The translations under genes and the position numbers were made by a program. The notes beneath the pieces were generated by a model, which did not search any database, was not told the origin of the DNA, and worked only from the letters and a program-made list of their open reading frames with translations. A DNA stretch of 64,000 nucleotides from Asanoa sp. WMMD1127 (GTDB taxonomy: Bacteria; Actinomycetota; Actinomycetes; Mycobacteriales; Micromonosporaceae), in NCBI RefSeq assembly GCF_029626225.1, contig NZ_JARUBP010000001.1:3844001-3908000 (forward strand), written 5' to 3'. Shown piece by piece: positions 51,604 to 59,757 of this stretch (positions are counted from its first letter, which is position 1; each line of letters begins with the position of its first letter).

Positions 51604-52724
51604 AACACGACCACCTGGCGCGTCGTCGCGCCGGTGGCGAGCAGGTCGAAGCCCGCGTTGATGTCGTCCAGCCGTAGTCGACCGCCGAGCAGCAGGTCGG
51701 CGGGGAGAAGGCCGGCCTGATAGAGGGCGACGTAGCGCGGGATGTCGCGGCGGGGCACCGCGCCGCCGAGGTAGGAGCCGCGCAGCGTGCGCTCCTCGGC
51801 CGTCAACGAGACCGCCGGGATCGACAGCGTCTGCCGCGGGTCGGGCAAACCCACGGTGACCGTGGTCCCGCCTCGGCGGGTGGCGGCGTAGGCGGTCGCG
51901 AGCACCGCCGCGCTGCCGACGGCCTCGATCACGACGTCGCCGCCACCCAGGGTCAGATCGCCGACCTCGGCGACGAGGTCCGGCCCGCCGGCGAGGGCGT
52001 GCGTCGCGCCGGCCGCCCGGGCGACCGCGTGCTTGGTCGTCACCGGATCCACGGCGACGATCGGGTGGCAACCCGCCGCCCGGGCGCCCATCACCGCAGC
52101 CAGGCCGACGCCGCCGAGGCCGAACACCACCGCCGCCGTCCCGGGGCGGGCCTGAGCGGTGTTGACGACCGCACCGACGCCCGTGAGCAGCGCGCAGCCG
52201 AACAGCGCGGCCGTGTCCAGCGCGAGCGAACGGTCGACCCGCACGACCGACTCCGCCGCCGCGACCGTGTGCGTGCTGAACGCGGACACGCCGAGGTGGT
52301 GGTGCAGGTCGCGGCCGGCCCGCGCGAACGGCCGCCGGCCGGAGAGCAGCGTGCCGGCCGTGTTGGCGGCGGCGCCCGGCTCGCAGAGCGCCGGCCGCCC
52401 GGACTGGCACGGCGGACAGCCGCCGCACGCCGGCACGAACGCGAACACGACATGGTCGTCGGGTCGCAGGCCGCGTACGCCCGGGCCCACCTCGGTCACC
52501 ACGCCGGCCGCCTCGTGGCCGAGCACCATCGGCACCGGCCGTGGGCGCGAGCCGTCGACGACCGACAGGTCGGAGTGGCAGAGACCGGCCGCCGCGACCC
52601 GCACGAGCACCTCGCCGGGCCCGGGCGGGCGCAGGTCGAGATCGCCGACGGTGAGCGGGCGGCTCTCGGCGTACGGCCTGGCGCGGCCGCTCTCCTCGAG
52701 CACGGCGGCCCTGGTCCTGATCAC
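51600..52724 (-). CDS. Zinc-dependent alcohol dehydrogenase
   Basis: The 374-residue protein has the catalytic AAAGLCHSDLSVVDG and VLGHEAAGVVTEVG segments, the structural zinc cysteines in CGGCPPCQSGRPALC and the cofactor motif VFGLGGVGLAAVMGARAAGC. The family includes mycothiol-dependent formaldehyde dehydrogenase and related class III-type enzymes; this sequence is compatible with such a role but does not prove it. A GTG at 52724 gives a normal length; the longer frame adds an improbable Arg/Pro-rich leader. Confidence 0.9.
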   Translation of the reverse strand: MIRTRAAVLEESGRARPYAESRPLTVGDLDLRPPGPGEVLVRVAAAGLCHSDLSVVDGSRPRPVPMVLGHEAAGVVTEVGPGVRGLRPDDHVVFAFVPACGGCPPCQSGRPALCEPGAAANTAGTLLSGRRPFARAGRDLHHHLGVSAFSTHTVAAAESVVRVDRSLALDTAALFGCALLTGVGAVVNTAQARPGTAAVVFGLGGVGLAAVMGARAAGCHPIVAVDPVTTKHAVARAAGATHALAGGPDLVAEVGDLTLGGGDVVIEAVGSAAVLATAYAATRRGGTTVTVGLPDPRQTLSIPAVSLTAEERTLRGSYLGGAVPRRDIPRYVALYQAGLLPADLLLGGRLRLDDINAGFDLLATGATTRQVVVF

Positions 52725-52828
52725 AGCCCGGAAGCTAGGCAGCGCGTCGTTCCATGTCAACGGCGCTGTAAAAGGTCTCACGTGTGTCGTGGTCCGGGGC
52801 GTTGGCGCGGCCCGCCGATACTGAGTCC

Positions 52829-53671
52829 ATGATGGGCAAGTCGCACGCGCTCTCCGGAGCGGTGGGTTGGTTGGGCGGTTGTGCCGGGCTCGTGGCGGCC
52901 GGGCAGGCGGTGTCGCCACTGTCGATCGTGGCCGGTGCGGCCGTGGCCGGCGGGTTCGCGCTGCTGCCCGACATCGACCACCCGGGCTCGACGGTGTCGC
53001 GCACCCTCGGCCCGATCACCCGGCTGATCTCGCGGGGCGTCTCCGACGCCGCGGCCGCGTTCGGCAAGGCGACCTGCGACCACTGCGAACGGCGGCCCGG
53101 CCAGGGTGGGCACCGGCTGATCACGCACACGGTGCCGTTCGCCCTGGGCGTCACCGTGCTGGCCGCGCTGGCGGGCCGGCTGTGGGGCGTGACCACCAGC
53201 ATCGTGATCGTCGGCTTCGCCGTCTGGCTGGCCACCCACACCGCCCTGCGGCCCAACACCCGTTCTGAGATCGTCGACGCGCTGATCCCGGGGCGGATCC
53301 GCGGCCGCCGGGCCCGGAAATACTCGGCGGCCCTCGGCTCGCTGATCGCCGCCGTCGTCGTCGCGGTGACCGTGCGCGAGGTCGCCGAGCCCGGCGCGAG
53401 CTGGTGGTGGGTGGGCCTGGCGGCCGGCTGGGGCACGCTGGCGCACTCGCTCGGTGACTCGCTGACCCACTGGGGCAGCCCGCTGTTCTGGCCGGCCCGG
53501 GTCCGTGGGTGCACCTGGCGCACGGTCGGCACACCGCGCTGGATGCGCTTCCGGGCCGGCGGTCCGGTGGAACGCTGGCTGGTCGCGCCGGTGATGGGCC
53601 TGGTCGGGCTGGCGGCGGCGTACGTCCTGCTGGCGCCCGTCGCCCGGAACTATCTCGGCTATCTCGGGTAG
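52829..53671 (+). CDS. YdjM-like membrane-bound metal-dependent hydrolase
   Basis: The 280-residue protein begins MMGKSHALSGAVGWLGG, as in YdjM (LexA-regulated inner-membrane hydrolase) proteins. The conserved GFALLPDIDHPGST (about 48-61) is probably metal-binding, HRLITHTVPFALGV and HSLGDSLTHWG hold further His and Asp, and about five membrane helices are present. In E. coli ydjM is LexA-regulated, but no SOS box was seen here. Two adjacent ATG codons (52829, 52832) are equally possible starts. It ends 13 bp inside the convergent SMP-30 gene. Confidence 0.85.
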   Translation: MMGKSHALSGAVGWLGGCAGLVAAGQAVSPLSIVAGAAVAGGFALLPDIDHPGSTVSRTLGPITRLISRGVSDAAAAFGKATCDHCERRPGQGGHRLITHTVPFALGVTVLAALAGRLWGVTTSIVIVGFAVWLATHTALRPNTRSEIVDALIPGRIRGRRARKYSAALGSLIAAVVVAVTVREVAEPGASWWWVGLAAGWGTLAHSLGDSLTHWGSPLFWPARVRGCTWRTVGTPRWMRFRAGGPVERWLVAPVMGLVGLAAAYVLLAPVARNYLGYLG

Positions 53672-54588
53672 CGCACGCCGGTGAAGTTGACCCGCAGCGT
53701 GTAGACCGACGTGGTCGCGGTGATGAAGAGGTGGTTGCGCTGCGGGCCGCCGAACGTCAAGTTGCTGACGATCTCGGGCACCAGCAGCTTGCCGAGCAGG
53801 CCGCCGTCGTCGGGGGAGAAGCAGTGCAGGCCGTCGTGCGCGGCGGCCCAGACCCGGCCCTTGGCGTCGACCCGCAGCCCGTCGAAGGAGCCGTTGTCGC
53901 ACGTGGCGAACACCTCGCCGCCGGTCAGCTCGGCGCCGTCGCCGACCGCGAACCGCCGGATGTGCTTGCGCCGCGTGTCGGCGATGTAGAGGGTCCGCTC
54001 GTCGGCGCTGAAGGCCAGCCCGTTGGGGCGTTCGAAGTCGCCGGCGACCAGCCGCACCTCGCCACCCGGGTCGATCCGGTAGACGTGGCAACCGTCGAGC
54101 TCCGGGTCGGCCTGGTTGCCCTCGTAGTCGGTGGTGATCCCGTAGCTGGGGTCCGTGAACCAGATCGACCCGTCGGCCCGCTCGACCACGTCGTTGGGAC
54201 TGTTGAAGCGCTTGCCCTGATAACGATCGGCGAGGACGGTGATCGTGCCGTCGGGCTCGGTGCGGGTGACCCGCCGGTGGCCCTGCTCGCAGCTCACCAG
54301 CCGGCCGGCCCGGTCGACGGTGTGCCCGTTGGTGTAGCCGGCCGGCTGCCGCAGCGCGCCGACCGCTCCCGTCGCCTCGTCCCAGCGCAGCAGGCGGTCG
54401 TTGGGGATGTCGCTGAACACCAGGTAGCGGCCCGCCGGGAAGTAGGCCGGGCCCTCGGTCCAGCGGCCGTTGGCGAAGAGCCGCTCCAGGAACGCGTCGC
54501 CGTCGGTGCGGCCGAACCGGTCGTCGAGCGGCTCGAAGCGAGCCGGCACCCGGTCCACCTCGCGTCGAACGTCGTATGGCGTAAGCAT
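53659..54588 (-). CDS. SMP-30/gluconolactonase-like protein
   Basis: The 309-residue protein is a six-bladed propeller of the SMP-30 type: TEGPAYFPAGRYLVFSDIPNDRLLRWDE, NGHTVDRAGRLVSCEQGHRRV, FNSPNDVVERADGSIWFTDPSYGI (the metal-binding Asn/Asp region), ERPNGLAFSADERTLYIADT and DGLRVDAKGRVWAAAHDGL. It hydrolyses lactones of sugar acids in characterised relatives. It is transcribed divergently from an Lrp/AsnC gene across a 53-bp gap, which suggests regulation by that protein. Confidence 0.9.
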   Translation of the reverse strand: MLTPYDVRREVDRVPARFEPLDDRFGRTDGDAFLERLFANGRWTEGPAYFPAGRYLVFSDIPNDRLLRWDEATGAVGALRQPAGYTNGHTVDRAGRLVSCEQGHRRVTRTEPDGTITVLADRYQGKRFNSPNDVVERADGSIWFTDPSYGITTDYEGNQADPELDGCHVYRIDPGGEVRLVAGDFERPNGLAFSADERTLYIADTRRKHIRRFAVGDGAELTGGEVFATCDNGSFDGLRVDAKGRVWAAAHDGLHCFSPDDGGLLGKLLVPEIVSNLTFGGPQRNHLFITATTSVYTLRVNFTGVRYPR

Positions 54589-54641
54589 GCGCGTACCGTA
54601 TCCTGTTCGGTGTTGTCGGCGGAAGATGGGATGGAGTTCGG

Positions 54642-55082
54642 ATGGACCAGGCGGATGCCATTCTGCTCGCGGAGCTGCAGCGCGACGCGGCGCAGCCCTA
54701 CAGCGCGTTGGCGGCCGCCGCGGGCCTGTCTACGGCGGCCACCCATGATCGGGTACGCAAGCTGCGTGAACGCGGCGTCATCCGGCGCACCACGATCGAG
54801 GTCGACCCGGCGGCCGTGGGCGCGTCGGTGCTGGCGTTCGTGCTGGTGCGCAGCGAGCGCTGGGTCGGCGACGCGGACACCCGCGACGCGCTCGCGGCGA
54901 TCGAGGAGATCGAGGAGGCGCACGTGATCGCCGGCCCGGCGTCGCTGCTGCTCAAGATCCGCACGACCGGGACGGTGGAGCTGCAGGACGTGCTGCGCCG
55001 GCTGCACGGCGTCGGCGGCACCGAGACGATCGTGGTGCTCGAGTCCTTCTTCGCCCGCCCCGTGCGCATCACCCGTCCCTAG
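54642..55082 (+). CDS. Lrp/AsnC-family regulator
   Basis: The 146-residue protein has an N-terminal winged helix-turn-helix (LLAELQRDAAQPYSALAAAAGLSTAATHDRVRKLRERGVIRRTTIEVDP, about 8-56) and a C-terminal RAM domain with HVIAGPASLLLKIRTTGTVELQDVL, the effector-binding alpha-beta fold. The divergent SMP-30 gene is the obvious candidate target. No inverted repeat is evident in the short gap. Confidence 0.9.
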   Translation: MDQADAILLAELQRDAAQPYSALAAAAGLSTAATHDRVRKLRERGVIRRTTIEVDPAAVGASVLAFVLVRSERWVGDADTRDALAAIEEIEEAHVIAGPASLLLKIRTTGTVELQDVLRRLHGVGGTETIVVLESFFARPVRITRP

Positions 55083-55130
55083 CTGGCCGAAGCGGCCGTG
55101 GGCGGCGGCGTGCTGCTGAATGCTGGAAAC

Positions 55131-56183
55131 ATGGCTGAAAACGGGGTTGCTCCGCATTCGTCCAACGGCCACGACGGCAACGGTCGCGGTGACGTGCCCG
55201 TCAGCCACGACGAGGACGTCTTCCTGGACGTACCCAAGCTCCAGGTCGACAAGATCGAGCTCAACGTGGCGAACCTGCGGGCGCGGGTGTCGCTCAACGC
55301 CGAGGTGCTCAGCCTGCTCAAGCTCAACGTCGGTGTGGATGCCGCGATCGACCAGGTCCACGTGCTCGTCCAGGGCGTGGAGGCGGAGGCGCAGCTCAAG
55401 GTCCGGCTGGAGAACGTCGCGCACATCATCGACAGCGTGCTCGGCACCATCGAGGCGCACCCCGAGATCATCACGCCGCTGGTGGAGAGCGCGGGCCAGG
55501 CGGTGCGCGAGGTCGGCCGTGGCGCCGGTGGGGCGGTCCGGGAGGTCGGCAGCGGCGCCGGTGGGGCGGTCCGCGACGTCGGTGGTGGGGCCGGTGAGGC
55601 GGTGCGTGAGGTCGGCACCGGTGCTGGCGGCGCGGTGCGGGACGTCGGTGGTGGGGCCGGTGACGCGGTCCGCGACGTGGGTGGCGGCGCCGGCGAGGCG
55701 ACCCGGGAGATCGGTGGCGGGGCCGGTCAGGCCACCCGCTCGGTCGGCGAGGGCGCCGGCGAGGCCACGCGCGACGTCGGCCAGGGCGCCGGTCGGGCCA
55801 CCGGCGACGTCGGTTCCGGGGCCGGCAAGGCGGCCGGGGACGTCGGGGCCGAGGCGGGCAAGGCGGCGGGGGACGTCGGTGCCGGGGCGGGCAAGGCGGC
55901 CGGGGACGTCGGTGCCGAGGCGGGCAAGGCGGCCGGCGGCGTCGGCGAAGGTGCCGGCCAAGCCGCCGGGGAGGCCGCGGGCCAGGCGCCGCGGGCCGCC
56001 GGCGAGGCTGCCGGCGCCGGTAAGCAGGTGACCGAGCACGCGGCCGAGGCCGAGACCGAGGGCGACTCCCCGGACATCTCGGCGGAGTCGACGGTGGCGG
56101 CCGACCGCGAGGAGAAGAGCGAGGGCGGTAAGCGGCCGCCGCGGCGCGCCGGGTTGCCCCGGCGCAAGCCGCGGAACTGGTGA
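55131..56183 (+). CDS. Alanine/glycine-rich protein with 14 tandem 11-residue repeats
   Basis: The 350-residue protein has an N-terminal helical domain (VDKIELNVANLRARVSLNAEVLSLLKLNVGVDAAID, about 38-110), then 14 consecutive 11-residue repeats of form G-x-A-(V/T/A)-(R/G)-(D/E)-V-G-x-(G/E)-A (residues 122-275). A less regular A/G-rich stretch and a basic C-terminus follow (RPPRRAGLPRRKPRNW). The repeat resembles amphipathic helices of LEA or apolipoprotein type. No enzyme motif is seen. It ends 2 bp from the convergent SRPBCC gene stop. Function unknown; envelope or desiccation-related roles are only possibilities. Confidence 0.8.
   Translation: MAENGVAPHSSNGHDGNGRGDVPVSHDEDVFLDVPKLQVDKIELNVANLRARVSLNAEVLSLLKLNVGVDAAIDQVHVLVQGVEAEAQLKVRLENVAHIIDSVLGTIEAHPEIITPLVESAGQAVREVGRGAGGAVREVGSGAGGAVRDVGGGAGEAVREVGTGAGGAVRDVGGGAGDAVRDVGGGAGEATREIGGGAGQATRSVGEGAGEATRDVGQGAGRATGDVGSGAGKAAGDVGAEAGKAAGDVGAGAGKAAGDVGAEAGKAAGGVGEGAGQAAGEAAGQAPRAAGEAAGAGKQVTEHAAEAETEGDSPDISAESTVAADREEKSEGGKRPPRRAGLPRRKPRNW
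55494..55955 (+). repeat. In-frame 33-bp tandem repeat array, 14 units
   Basis: Fourteen 33-bp units encode the 11-residue repeat. They diverge gradually: the first units encode GxAVREVGxGA and the last four GKAAGDVGxxA, suggesting expansion in at least two rounds. The array is in frame, so length changes by whole units would keep the reading frame. Confidence 0.9.
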
Positions 56184-56184
56184 G

Positions 56185-57252
56185 CTAGCTCGCCGCGCGG
56201 ACGCGGGCGCCGGCCTTCTTCGGCGCGGCCTTCGCGGCCTTCTTGGCGGCATTCGTCGCCTGCTCGGCCTCGTCGCCCTGGTCCTCGTCCTGGCCGGACT
56301 CGCCCTGGTCGCCCTGGTCCTGGTCGGCCTGGGCATCCTGGTCGGACTGGTCCTCGGGCCGGTCGGCCTGATCTCCGGCCTGGGCCTGCTGATCGTCGCC
56401 GCCCTGGTCCTGGTCGCGGTCGTCGTCCTGGACCACCTCGCCGTCGCGGATCTCGCCGCGCCAGCCCTGCACGCTGTCGGGGTCCAGGATCGTGTCGCGC
56501 ATGACGTGCCGCACGAAGTGCTTCATCTCCAGGCGGGCCCGCCGGCCGGGCGCACGCCAGAGGTTGCCGGTGCGTTCGAAGAAACCCTGCGGGTGATATT
56601 CGAGGACCACGAGGATCCGGGTCAGGTCCGGCGTGACCTCGTGGAACGTGACCGTGCCGTCGACGGAGCCCTTGTCGCCCTTGGACTTCCAGACGATCCG
56701 CTCGTCGGGCACCTGCTCGACGATCGTGGACTCCCAGGTGCGGTGCGACCAGAACACCTGGGCCTTCCACTTCATCTTCTCCGGGGCCTCCTGGTCGATG
56801 TCCTCGACCTTCTTCATGAAGGAGGGGAACTGCTTGAACTCCGTCCAGGTGTTGTAGGCGACCGACACCGGCACCCCGACCTCGATCGACTCGACGATGT
56901 TGGTGACCTTGAGGTCGTTCTTGCTGCCCTTGTCGTCGCCGCCACCGCCGCCGCCGAAGGCCTGTTTGACCTCCTCCTTACCGCCGGTCAGCCCGGCGCC
57001 GAGCATCGCCTTGACGGGCGAACCGCCGCCCTTCATCGTTTCCAGGCCCTTGTTGAGCGCCGCCTGGCCCGGACCGCTGCCGCCGGCCGCGTACTCCGTG
57101 AGCTTGTCGGTCAGGCCGCCCATCCGCTCGTTGACGCGGTCCATCGCGCGGTCCGCCAGCGCGGTGGCCATGCTCTGCAGCCCTTCGACCAGCTTCCCGG
57201 TGACCTTGCCGCCGCCGTTGCTGTTCCCGTTCCCGTTGGCTCCCTGGCTCAC
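56185..57252 (-). CDS. SRPBCC-family protein with acidic Gln/Asp-rich and basic C-terminal tails
   Basis: The 355-residue protein starts with a low-complexity N/G-rich leader and a helical region (LVEGLQSMATALADRAMDRVNERMGGLTDKL). It continues with a polyketide-cyclase/SRPBCC fold (IVESIEVGVPVSVAYNTWTEFKQFPSFMKKVEDIDQEAP through WKAQVFWSHRTWESTIVEQVPDERIVWKSKG). A hydrophilic tail of about 75 residues is rich in Asp and Gln, followed by a basic KKAAKAAPKKAGARVRAAS end. SRPBCC domains bind hydrophobic ligands. The GTG start overlaps the upstream glycine-rich gene (GTGA). Such proteins also occur near gas-vesicle genes in streptomycetes, but none is present. Confidence 0.82.
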   Translation of the reverse strand: MSQGANGNGNSNGGGKVTGKLVEGLQSMATALADRAMDRVNERMGGLTDKLTEYAAGGSGPGQAALNKGLETMKGGGSPVKAMLGAGLTGGKEEVKQAFGGGGGGDDKGSKNDLKVTNIVESIEVGVPVSVAYNTWTEFKQFPSFMKKVEDIDQEAPEKMKWKAQVFWSHRTWESTIVEQVPDERIVWKSKGDKGSVDGTVTFHEVTPDLTRILVVLEYHPQGFFERTGNLWRAPGRRARLEMKHFVRHVMRDTILDPDSVQGWRGEIRDGEVVQDDDRDQDQGGDDQQAQAGDQADRPEDQSDQDAQADQDQGDQGESGQDEDQGDEAEQATNAAKKAAKAAPKKAGARVRAAS

Positions 57253-57581
57253 TTGTCCTCCCCTCCGGCCCCGGTCTGGCGCATGGCGGCCGCCCGCTCG
57301 CTGAGCCGCTCACCGATCCGGTCGGCGGAGCGGGTGACGGCCGTGATCGCCGCCGTCTTGCCGGCGCCACCGAGCTTGCCCACCAGCCCTCCACCGGACC
57401 TGCCCTGTTTCTGGGCGTCGCCGCCCTGTTCGCCCCCGCCCTGCGGGCCGCCGTTGCCGCCGCGGAGCGCCCGCCCCGTCGCGGCCGCCGCGCCGAGCAT
57501 GAGCGCGGCCTTCAGCTTGTGTCGCCGACCAAGGACGTATCCGGCGCCGACCGCCAGCGCCGCCTTTCCACCTGGCTTCAT
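57249..57581 (-). CDS. Small glycine-rich hydrophobic-helix protein
   Basis: The 110-residue protein begins MKPGGKAALAVGAGYVLGRRHKLKAALMLGAAAATGRAL, with two short glycine-zipper-like hydrophobic stretches (about residues 7-18 and 26-40). A low-complexity middle rich in Gly and Gln follows, then a charged end. It could be a membrane-associated or envelope protein; no family is certain. A GGAGG sequence 8 bp before the ATG supports the start. It overlaps the SRPBCC gene by GTGA and is co-transcribed with it. Confidence 0.75.
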   Translation of the reverse strand: MKPGGKAALAVGAGYVLGRRHKLKAALMLGAAAATGRALRGGNGGPQGGGEQGGDAQKQGRSGGGLVGKLGGAGKTAAITAVTRSADRIGERLSERAAAMRQTGAGGEDK

Positions 57582-57751
57582 GATGCTTGCCTCCGTCGTA
57601 CCGCCATCTCGGTCGTCTACCCCCAGGCTTAGCGGCGAAACGCGGCGTACGTCCGGAAGGCCGCCTTTGTCGATTGCGGTCGATCTCTGAGTCGTGGAGA
57701 GAGTCCTGTGGCGCGAGGCAACTTTCCGGGATGCCGAGCCGTGGTAGGTGC

Positions 57752-58270
57752 GTGACGGACCACACCACGCCCCTGTCCGCGGCGGACGCGTCCTACGTGG
57801 CATTCGTCGAGACGGCCTGGCGACGCCATATCCGGCTGGCCATGCTGCTCACCGGCGATCGGCTGCGGGCCGAGGAGCTGCTCCAGGACAGCCTGGTCAG
57901 GATGTACGAGCGCTGGCGCAAGCTGTCGCGGCTCGACGACCTGCACGCGTACCTGCGCCGCTCCCTGGTCAACAACCACACGTCCGGCTGGCGCCGGCGA
58001 CGCCGGGAGAGCCTCGTCGCCGACCTCCCCGACCGCGCGGGCCCCGGCGTCGACCTCGACCCGGCCGCGGACGAGCTTCGCCGTGCGCTGCTCGCCCTGC
58101 CGCCCAGACAGCGGGCCGTCGTGGTGCTGCGCCACTACGAGGACCTGTCGGAGCGGGCGGTCGCCGAGCTGCTGGGCTGCTCGGTCGGCACGGTCAAGAG
58201 CCAGCACTCGCGGGCCCTGGAAAAGCTTCGGCAACTCGTGGAACAACCCACCTACAGCAGAAACAGGTGA
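57752..58270 (+). CDS. SigE-family ECF sigma factor
   Basis: The 172-residue protein matches the sigma factor at 12324 in layout: region 2 YVAFVETAWRRHIRLAMLLTGDRLRAEELLQDSLVRMYERW, region 4 LPPRQRAVVVLRHYEDLSERAVAELLGCSVGTVKSQHSRALEKLRQL. A GTG at 57752 is preferred over an upstream ATG at 57731 because the N-terminus then has the family length. An AAC-N17-CGT pattern (57720-57742) lies just upstream, similar to ECF promoters, hinting at autoregulation. Its stop abuts a membrane-anchored partner gene. Confidence 0.9.
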   Translation: MTDHTTPLSAADASYVAFVETAWRRHIRLAMLLTGDRLRAEELLQDSLVRMYERWRKLSRLDDLHAYLRRSLVNNHTSGWRRRRRESLVADLPDRAGPGVDLDPAADELRRALLALPPRQRAVVVLRHYEDLSERAVAELLGCSVGTVKSQHSRALEKLRQLVEQPTYSRNR

Positions 58271-58275
58271 ACCGA

Positions 58276-59136
58276 ATGAACAACCTCGACGAGCGCCTCG
58301 CCGACGGGTTGCACGGCATCGTCGACGGCGAAGGCGACTCCGCCCCGCCGGTCGGCACGCTGCTCGAGCGGGGCCGGCGCGCCCGGCGTCGCCGCAGGTC
58401 CGCGATCGCGGGCTCGACGCTCGCGGTGGTCGCGCTGGCGGCGGTCGGTGTGGCGGCGGTCGCCCAGCCGAGCCCGGTCGGCGAGCGCACCGCGGCAGCC
58501 ACGACCCCCACCGGGTCACCGCAACTGCGGTTGGCCTCGGCCTTCGAGACCAGCAAGGACATCAGCTACCGGATCCGGGTGACCACCGGCGAGCTGACCT
58601 ACGAGGGGGCGTTCGACCCGCGGACCGACACGGGGTACGTCCGGGTGCCGCTCGACGACTCGGTGATGACCGAGCTGCTGGTCGACGGCACGCGGTACGT
58701 CGGCGGCGAGCGGCCCCAGGGCGAGCTGCCGCCGGACAAGGACGGGCCGGGCGAGACCTACGGCCGGTACGGCCAGTACCCGGGCCGGCACGACCACCTG
58801 TCGCTCGTCGCCGAGGCCGGCACCGTCCTGGGCGCCGCCGCACCCGATCCGGCCGCGCTCGGGGAGGCGCTCCGGCAGGCCGATGCCACGGTGACGGAGA
58901 ACGGCGACGGCACCCTGCACTTCGCCTACCGGGTCGAGCGCGCGGACGGCTCCAACGCGGTCGCCGGCGACGTCACCCTGGACGCCGACGGCCGGATCGG
59001 CAAGGTGACGCTCACGGACACCTGGCAGTCGACGGTGAAGAACAGCACGGGCACGTCGACCGCGACCCTCGACCTCTTCGACTACGGCGTCGAGGTGCGG
59101 GTCGACCGCCCGACCGACGTCGTCCCGGCCAACTGA
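58276..59136 (+). CDS. Membrane-anchored protein, probable anti-sigma or sensor partner
   Basis: The 286-residue protein has a cytosolic N-terminal helix with basic RRARRRRR (about residues 32-39), one transmembrane helix (about 42-60) and an extracellular domain. That domain is rich in beta strands (ITYRIRVTTGELTYEGAFD-like segments, LHFAYRVERADGSNAVAGDVTLDADGRIGKVTL), without cysteine or zinc motifs. The ATG at 58276 has AGGTGA at good spacing; a GTG at 58267 overlapping the sigma stop is an alternative. The pairing repeats the 12324-14155 layout, but the extracellular domain differs. Confidence 0.75.
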   Translation: MNNLDERLADGLHGIVDGEGDSAPPVGTLLERGRRARRRRRSAIAGSTLAVVALAAVGVAAVAQPSPVGERTAAATTPTGSPQLRLASAFETSKDISYRIRVTTGELTYEGAFDPRTDTGYVRVPLDDSVMTELLVDGTRYVGGERPQGELPPDKDGPGETYGRYGQYPGRHDHLSLVAEAGTVLGAAAPDPAALGEALRQADATVTENGDGTLHFAYRVERADGSNAVAGDVTLDADGRIGKVTLTDTWQSTVKNSTGTSTATLDLFDYGVEVRVDRPTDVVPAN

Positions 59137-59145
59137 CCAACCCCT

Positions 59146-59171
59146 GGGAGGGCCGCCACGGCGGCCCTCCC
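59146..59171 (+). terminator. Hairpin terminator after the sigma/anti-sigma pair
   Basis: GGGAGGGCCGC (59146-59156) pairs with GCGGCCCTCCC (59161-59171), an 11-bp GC-rich stem with a 4-base loop (CACG). It begins 9 bp after the stop. No U-tract follows, as is usual in high-GC actinobacteria. Confidence 0.75.
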
Positions 59172-59289
59172 GCCTCCTGCTGCGGTCCCGGCGAGCGCTT
59201 CTGCCCGCTCGCGGCGGCAAACGCCGCAAGCGTCCCCAGCGCCGGCCTGCCGCGGTATGTCAGGAGCGAACCAGGCCTGGCGGAGCTGG

Positions 59290-59757
59290 TCAGCCGGCTC
59301 GGCTGACGTCTTCGACCGCCAGGTGGTGGAGGTAGCGTGACTGGTCGAGCCAGCTAGTCCGCAGCAGGGGGCCCGCCTCGGTCAGCGGCACGAAGCGGCA
59401 GGTGACCGGCAGGCCGGTGTCCCAGGCGGCCGGATCGCCGATCACGGTGTGGGTCCAGGCGTCGCGGGGCTCGTCGGTCTCCAGATGGAAATAGAGCGCG
59501 ATGAACGGGTTTCCGTTGCCGTAGTGGTCGAGGTCCGTGCCGACCAGCCCGCGGTGGACGAGCGCGCCGCTGATGCCGGTTTCCTCGATCGCCTCTCGGA
59601 CCGCGCCGTCGTCGGGGCGCTCGCCCGGGTCCACGCCACCGCCCGGGACGTGGTGGCCCGCCTCCGGTCGCGTGGGATAGGCGAAGACCAGCAGCTCGAC
59701 TCCCGCGGGGCCGGATCGGGTCACATAGGACGATGCCCGTACGCGTGGCTTCTGCAC
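59290..59757 (-). CDS. Nudix hydrolase
   Basis: The 155-residue protein has a complete Nudix box G40-x5-E46-x7-R54-E-x-x-E58-E59-x-G61 (GGVDPGERPDDGAVREAIEETG), preceded by PGG and a strand ELLVFAYP. Such proteins cleave nucleoside diphosphates linked to another moiety; the substrate is not specified by the visible residues. The C-terminal strand TCRFVPLTEAGPLL completes the fold. The preceding region, 59137-59289, carries the terminator and no gene. Confidence 0.9.
   Translation of the reverse strand: MQKPRVRASSYVTRSGPAGVELLVFAYPTRPEAGHHVPGGGVDPGERPDDGAVREAIEETGISGALVHRGLVGTDLDHYGNGNPFIALYFHLETDEPRDAWTHTVIGDPAAWDTGLPVTCRFVPLTEAGPLLRTSWLDQSRYLHHLAVEDVSRAG

Noticed and set aside
55494-55955. 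Possible CRISPR array from the 33-bp periodicity
   Set aside because: Units are contiguous, in frame and protein coding with no spacers, and there are no cas genes nearby.
56185-57581. Gas vesicle (gvp) cluster remnant
   Set aside because: SRPBCC and glycine-rich proteins occur near gvp genes in streptomycetes, but no GvpA, GvpF/L or GvpN-like gene is in the window.
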